Shown piece by piece: positions 16,384 to 19,322 of a stretch of DNA of 19,322 nt; positions within the stretch are counted from its first letter, which is position 1, and each line of letters begins with the position of its first letter. This DNA comes from an uncultured Bacteroidales bacterium. Its GTDB lineage: Bacteria > Bacteroidota > Bacteroidia > Bacteroidales > UBA932. The notes under the pieces are model-generated. The model searched no databases and was not told the DNA's origin. It saw nothing but the letters and a program-made list of their open reading frames with translations. The DNA lies in contig CAMJHJ010000018.1 in NCBI GenBank assembly GCA_946405485.1, positions 1 through 19,322 on the forward strand. The letters run 5' to 3'. Position numbers and translations under genes: made by a program.

Positions 16384-16448
16384 AAACAAGTCCTTCGGCC
16401 AGGAGATAGTCCTTTCGACAATCAACGTGTGGAAAGGACTTGTTTTTT
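16384..16448 (+). terminator. Terminator with two alternative left arms
   Basis: The right arm (16432-16445) precedes a T-run at 16443-16448. It can pair with AGTCCTTTC (16408-16416) over nine bases with a 15-base loop, or with AAACAAGTCCTT (16384-16395) over twelve bases. When the long stem forms, AGGA (16401-16404) and TCCT (16410-16413) can form an inner hairpin. It most simply ends the porin transcript. The competing pairings also allow an attenuator of the small ORF and lipoprotein downstream, for which I found no separate promoter. Confidence 0.65.
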
Positions 16449-16462
16449 ACGGTGATCCGATT

Positions 16463-16606
16463 ATGGAAAGAGATAAGTATATCGTGCCGCAGATGGAGCT
16501 ACTCGAGGAGTACCTCCTCTGTCAGATCATGCAGAGCTCCGATGAAGACATCGACAGCGATGGAGAACGCAACCCGTACTATCCGGGAGAAGATTTTGAT
16601 TGGTAA
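16463..16606 (+). CDS. Small 47-residue protein upstream of surface lipoprotein
   Basis: Short ORF from the ATG at 16463 to TAA at 16606. It starts MERDKYIVPQMELLEEYLL and ends in an acidic tail with PYYPGEDFDW. The YIxPxxE(L/V) opening followed by a Cys, a short Ser/Asp-rich linker and an aromatic, Pro/Gly-containing end is a pattern I associate with short uncharacterised proteins encoded just upstream of cell-surface or fimbrillin-type lipoprotein genes in Bacteroidales. No signal peptide or membrane helix is present. The next gene begins 15 bases after its stop, behind a GGGAGG ribosome-binding site, so the two are probably co-translated. The function is unknown: it may be a leader peptide, a small regulatory or an assembly partner. 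Support is the start codon, intact frame, acidic coding character and position, not homology. Confidence 0.6.
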   Translation: MERDKYIVPQMELLEEYLLCQIMQSSDEDIDSDGERNPYYPGEDFDW

Positions 16607-16607
16607 C

Positions 16608-16614
16608 GGGAGGA
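16608..16614 (+). promoter_or_regulatory. Shine-Dalgarno-like site for the repeat lipoprotein
   Basis: GGGAGGA lies seven bases before the ATG at 16622, directly after the stop of the small ORF. It is purine-rich and better than most leaders in this window, and it fixes the start of the lipoprotein. Confidence 0.5.
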
Positions 16615-16621
16615 CGGAATC

Positions 16622-18910
16622 ATGAAGAAAGTATTTTTCGCAATTGCGCTCCTCGCGACCGCATGGATGGTTTCCTGCACCAAGGAGACCGCTCAGAACG
16701 AAATGGCTGTCGAGACTGACGGCACACGCGGCACCCTCATCGTCACTGCCTCGAAGCAGGCCGAGACGCGGGCGCTTGAACTCAAGGATGGTTATGTTGA
16801 CGCTTTTTGGGCGGAGGGCGATACCGTGGAAGTGTATTCCTACAAAGGAGGGAAATTTCTCGGTTACCTGACTCCTTCCGCTTTCGGTGACAACAGAACG
16901 ACGCTCGAGGGCACTGTGGACATCAGCGGGCTTGAGGTCCGTGACCTCCTGTGGCTGTTTTTCCAAGGCAAGGGCGACATGTCATACTCCCGCCAGGACG
17001 GAACCCTTGAAAGTATTGCCCGCTATCACGACGCCGCCGGTACAGGTGTATTTGTCACGAGTATTGAAAACAACCGGGTCATCACAGAAGAGGCTTCGTT
17101 CGAAAATCTGCAGGCGATCGTCAAGTTCAAACTCTGTAACGAGAACGGCGTTCCGATGGATGTGCGCTTCCTCTCAATCAGCGGACAGAACCTCTTTAGC
17201 AAGAGGACGTGTATCGGATACGGCTCTTTTGACAATGAATATGGGCCCGTAACGGTCACTCCTTCCGCTCCCACGGACGAATTGTACGTCTCCCTTTGTA
17301 TGGAGAATTACTCGAGCGGGTGCTCTTATTATCTTTGTGCGCTGGGGACTGACGGAGATTACTATGAATGTCTCCGGGAGGATGTGGATTTCAGAAACGG
17401 GATGTATTATGAAGGTACCGTGAGAATGAAGCGTGTACGATACACCGTTGTCGGAAGCAGCGGCGCCTTCGATGCATCGGGAGACGATCCCGTATTCGGC
17501 AAGGCTTGGGATTATCGGATGACCGCCAACGACATGGTCGCGGAGGACGCCATCTTCAAGAAGTCCTATCCCGGCATCAGCAAAGGCAGCATCATTTACC
17601 TTAGGGTGTCCAGGAACCGTTCCCGGTCAGAGGTGTTGCCCGAGAATGACAACCTCGTCGTCACCGCCTGGGAGGACGGTACACTGAATGTGGAGTTCGA
17701 TCCGCGGACAGGGGACCTCTTTGCTGAAATGGATTATGACGGAAGGGATTATGAAATCGAACCGGTGTACACGGTCTGTGGCGACGATGATTCCGTGTTC
17801 GGAGCCAGTTGGCAAATTGTGACTCCGGAGAATGACATGACACTGCAGGATGAGTACAGTTACAACTATACGAAGACCTACACCGGCCTGACCCCCGGCG
17901 AACTGCGGTTCCGCATCGTGGAGGACCGGAGTTGGGACTATGTATATCCCGGCATGGATGACGATCCCTACTCTGTGCGGATTCCTTCTTTTGGCAACCT
18001 GACCATCGTATTCCATCCCTCCAACGGAGAGATAACGACTTCATTCGAGTCGACGGAAGTGCCGGATGGGGACTTCTATGTCTATGCCAACTTCAACTAC
18101 TGGAGGCTGTCTGACGAGTATCTCATGACCAAACAGGACGACGGCACATACACCTATGAGGCCGAATTTGAGGCCGCATACCCGTATGCGGAGTTCAAGA
18201 TCATCATGAACAAGGACTACAGCGCCAGTTGGCCGGAGAACAACTATCAAGTGGAAGTCCCGGGCCCCGGCATCCTGACCATCACCTTCCATCCTGATAC
18301 GGGAGAGATCACCACGTCGTTCGTGGAGCAGACGCTGGACAACACATACACCGTAGCGGGCTCCACCAACGGCACGGCCGCCGGCGGGAGCGACATCTTC
18401 TTCGGAACTGCATGGGATCCCACCCTGGCGGCCAACGATATGCAGTACCTGGAAACCGAGGGTTATTACTACAAGGAGTACTCCGTCACCGCGCCCGGCA
18501 AGGTGTCCTTCAAGGTGTTCAAGAATCACTCGACGGATGTGTTCTGGCCGAAGGATAAAAACTATGACGTGGAGATGCTTGGCCCCGGAACGCTGCTGAT
18601 TGCGTTCCTTCCCGGCTATGGGGTCGAAGCGATCATGCAGTATTCCCAGGATAACTATACCCTCACCGGGGACTTTTGCGATTGGGTAGTCAGTTCGGAC
18701 TGGGTGATGAGCCTCCTTTCCGACGGCTCCTATTCAGTGAGGGTGACCATAGATACTCCCGGCGACTATTACTTCAGGGTTATGAAGAACGGCAGGCAGG
18801 GTGTCGGCGATTTGGACGCTCAATTTGACGAGGCCTGTACCGTCGATATCCTGTTCAATCCCGAAACGGAAGAGATGTCTTATAAGATCGCAGGGTCGTC
18901 CGGGACATGA
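16622..18910 (+). CDS. Fimbrillin-like lipoprotein with five X25-like repeats
   Basis: Predicted surface lipoprotein, 762 residues, with Cys19 in a MVSC lipobox. Residues about 35-270 resemble the N-terminal part of fimbrillin-like Bacteroidales proteins (RGTLIVTASKQAETRALEL, then ASFENLQAIVKFKL at 158-171). Five related modules of about 80-100 residues follow: 273-370, 382-475, 484-567, 575-672 and 678-757. Modules one and four share YTV-GS, FGxAWD, AANDM-like and F-P-TG elements; module two keeps YTV, FGASW and ENDM; three and five are diverged. The pattern recalls the pullulanase X25-type beta-sandwich found near starch-active enzymes, so carbohydrate binding is possible, but this rests on motif resemblance only. 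There is no catalytic domain and no SusC/D pair nearby. It could be an adhesin or a glycan-binding surface protein. Strong terminator downstream. Confidence 0.7.
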   Translation: MKKVFFAIALLATAWMVSCTKETAQNEMAVETDGTRGTLIVTASKQAETRALELKDGYVDAFWAEGDTVEVYSYKGGKFLGYLTPSAFGDNRTTLEGTVDISGLEVRDLLWLFFQGKGDMSYSRQDGTLESIARYHDAAGTGVFVTSIENNRVITEEASFENLQAIVKFKLCNENGVPMDVRFLSISGQNLFSKRTCIGYGSFDNEYGPVTVTPSAPTDELYVSLCMENYSSGCSYYLCALGTDGDYYECLREDVDFRNGMYYEGTVRMKRVRYTVVGSSGAFDASGDDPVFGKAWDYRMTANDMVAEDAIFKKSYPGISKGSIIYLRVSRNRSRSEVLPENDNLVVTAWEDGTLNVEFDPRTGDLFAEMDYDGRDYEIEPVYTVCGDDDSVFGASWQIVTPENDMTLQDEYSYNYTKTYTGLTPGELRFRIVEDRSWDYVYPGMDDDPYSVRIPSFGNLTIVFHPSNGEITTSFESTEVPDGDFYVYANFNYWRLSDEYLMTKQDDGTYTYEAEFEAAYPYAEFKIIMNKDYSASWPENNYQVEVPGPGILTITFHPDTGEITTSFVEQTLDNTYTVAGSTNGTAAGGSDIFFGTAWDPTLAANDMQYLETEGYYYKEYSVTAPGKVSFKVFKNHSTDVFWPKDKNYDVEMLGPGTLLIAFLPGYGVEAIMQYSQDNYTLTGDFCDWVVSSDWVMSLLSDGSYSVRVTIDTPGDYYFRVMKNGRQGVGDLDAQFDEACTVDILFNPETEEMSYKIAGSSGT

Positions 18911-18933
18911 TGTCGTTGAGTTTAAAAGAGTTC

Positions 18934-18962
18934 AGCCGCCTTTTTGGCGGCTTTCTTTTTTT
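18934..18962 (+). terminator. Strong Rho-independent terminator of the lipoprotein operon
   Basis: AGCCGCC (18934-18940) and GGCGGCT (18946-18952) form a perfect GC-rich seven-base stem with a TTTTT loop, followed by a T-rich tract to 18962. Confidence 0.92.
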
Positions 18963-18972
18963 GGGGGTTGGC

Positions 18973-18994
18973 ATCCCAATAAGTTGGGATTTTT
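18973..18994 (+). terminator. Second hairpin with T-run
   Basis: ATCCCAA (18973-18979) and TTGGGAT (18984-18990) form a perfect seven-base stem with the loop TAAG, followed by TTTT. It is a plausible backup terminator for the plus strand. Confidence 0.6.
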
Positions 18995-19014
18995 AAGGTT
19001 CGGATTTGGAATTG

Positions 19015-19048
19015 GACTTTCGAATTTATTTTTTTGAAAGTCGAAAGT
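19015..19048. repeat. Third inverted repeat, possible terminator for the minus-strand gene
   Basis: GACTTTC (19015-19021) pairs with GAAAGTC (19036-19042), or ACTTTCGA (19016-19023) with TCGAAAGT (19041-19048). The loop contains an A/T tract. It lies 33 bases past the stop of the minus-strand LysM gene and may help end that transcript. Nothing else is seen in the 170-base gap 18911-19080 beyond this and the two terminators. Confidence 0.4.
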
Positions 19049-19080
19049 TGGTTTAATTGTTGGCAGGGCTTATCACTGCG

Positions 19081-19322
19081 CTAGCGGACGCGGATGCGGC
19101 GCCCGATGCGCAAGGTGGTCTTGGGGGTGATGTTGTTGAGCTTGCAAAGCTTGCTCACGGTCGTGTGATACCGGCCGGCAATGCTCCCCAGCGTATCTCC
19201 CTTTCGGATCGTATAATACTGAACCGCAGCCTGCGCGGCGGCCTTCTTGGCTTCGGCCGCCCGCTCTTCCTGCTCCGCGAGCAAGATCTCCTCCTCTTCG
19301 TCATCGGAAGTCGGGACATAAT
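19081..19322 (-). CDS. LysM-domain protein, C-terminal fragment
   Basis: The frame is open from the right edge of the window to TAG at 19081, giving the last 79 complete codons; the gene's start lies outside. The fragment begins with an acidic stretch (YVPTSDDEEEE), then a charged, Ala-rich helical linker (LLAEQEERAAEAKKAAAQA). It ends with a complete LysM peptidoglycan-binding domain: YYTIRKGDTLGSIAGRYHTT, KLCKLNNI and a terminal RIGRRIRVR. A single C-terminal LysM after a linker is common in Bacteroidota lytic transglycosylases of the MltD type, glucosaminidases and other cell-wall proteins, so the enzymatic part cannot be named here. It converges with the lipoprotein operon. A TTG at 19284 is in frame but is simply a Leu codon inside the linker. 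Confidence 0.85.
   Translation of the reverse strand, partial: YVPTSDDEEEEILLAEQEERAAEAKKAAAQAAVQYYTIRKGDTLGSIAGRYHTTVSKLCKLNNITPKTTLRIGRRIRVR

Noticed and set aside
16440..16625. A 61-codon frame overlapping the small ORF
   Set aside because: It starts inside the T-run of the terminator and has no coding character. The 47-residue frame at 16463 fits the spacing to the lipoprotein better.
19081..19284. A complete 67-residue LysM protein starting at TTG 19284
   Set aside because: The frame stays open to the window edge with a coherent acidic and Ala-rich linker, so this is the C-terminus of a longer protein.
1..19322. CRISPR arrays, tRNA or rRNA genes, insertion sequences, phage genes
   Set aside because: I saw no regularly spaced repeats, cloverleaf-like segments, transposase or integrase motifs or terminal inverted repeats with target duplications. 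This is by reading only; tRNAscan-SE or an IS search would be decisive.

Overview
The window reads as a chromosomal segment of a Gram-negative member of the phylum Bacteroidota, most likely order Bacteroidales. The evidence is several promoter boxes of the Bacteroidota TAnnTTTG type, a SusC-like TonB-dependent receptor with an N-terminal carboxypeptidase-regulatory-like domain, an S46 dipeptidyl-peptidase, DUF4876 and DUF6850-type envelope proteins, and fimbrillin-like lipoproteins. The DNA is fairly GC-rich by eye, which would fit lineages such as Rikenellaceae or uncultured gut/rumen Bacteroidales better than Bacteroides itself. The genus is a guess.

Layout. (1) 1-316: the 5' end of gdhA (NADP-type glutamate dehydrogenase) on the minus strand, back to back with a small nitroreductase gene (317-790, plus). 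(2) 787-4935, minus strand: a two-gene operon of a membrane 4Fe-4S protein (NapH/CcoG-like core plus a degenerate heavy-metal-associated-like domain and an unknown C-terminal region), then an S46 dipeptidyl-peptidase predicted to be DPP7-type. The peptidase and the nitroreductase converge, and their stop codons overlap in CTAG. (3) 5034-13773, plus strand: a tight four-gene operon of TonB-dependent receptor, DUF4876 lipoprotein, DUF6850-like outer-membrane barrel and PqqL/FusC-like M16 zinc protease. (4) 13848-16368, plus strand: an SLC13/DASS-family carboxylate transporter and an OprO/P-like porin, behind a clear promoter with an inverted repeat at the predicted transcription start. (5) 16463-18910, plus strand: an uncatalogued 47-residue small ORF followed by a 762-residue lipoprotein with a fimbrillin-like N-terminal part and five tandem X25-like beta repeats. 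(6) 18911-19080: three consecutive hairpins including a strong terminator. (7) 19081-19322, minus strand: the C-terminal end of a LysM protein.

The most interesting unit is the receptor-lipoprotein-barrel-protease operon. It has no SusD-like partner, yet it couples a TonB-dependent receptor to an exported M16 protease, as the Fus/PqqL protein-piracy systems of Proteobacteria do. I propose it as a peptide- or protein-import module; the substrate is unknown. Together with the exported dipeptidyl-peptidase and glutamate dehydrogenase, the neighbourhood leans towards peptide and amino-acid use, but these genes are in separate transcription units and the link is circumstantial. No rRNA, tRNA, CRISPR array, insertion sequence or prophage gene was recognised.
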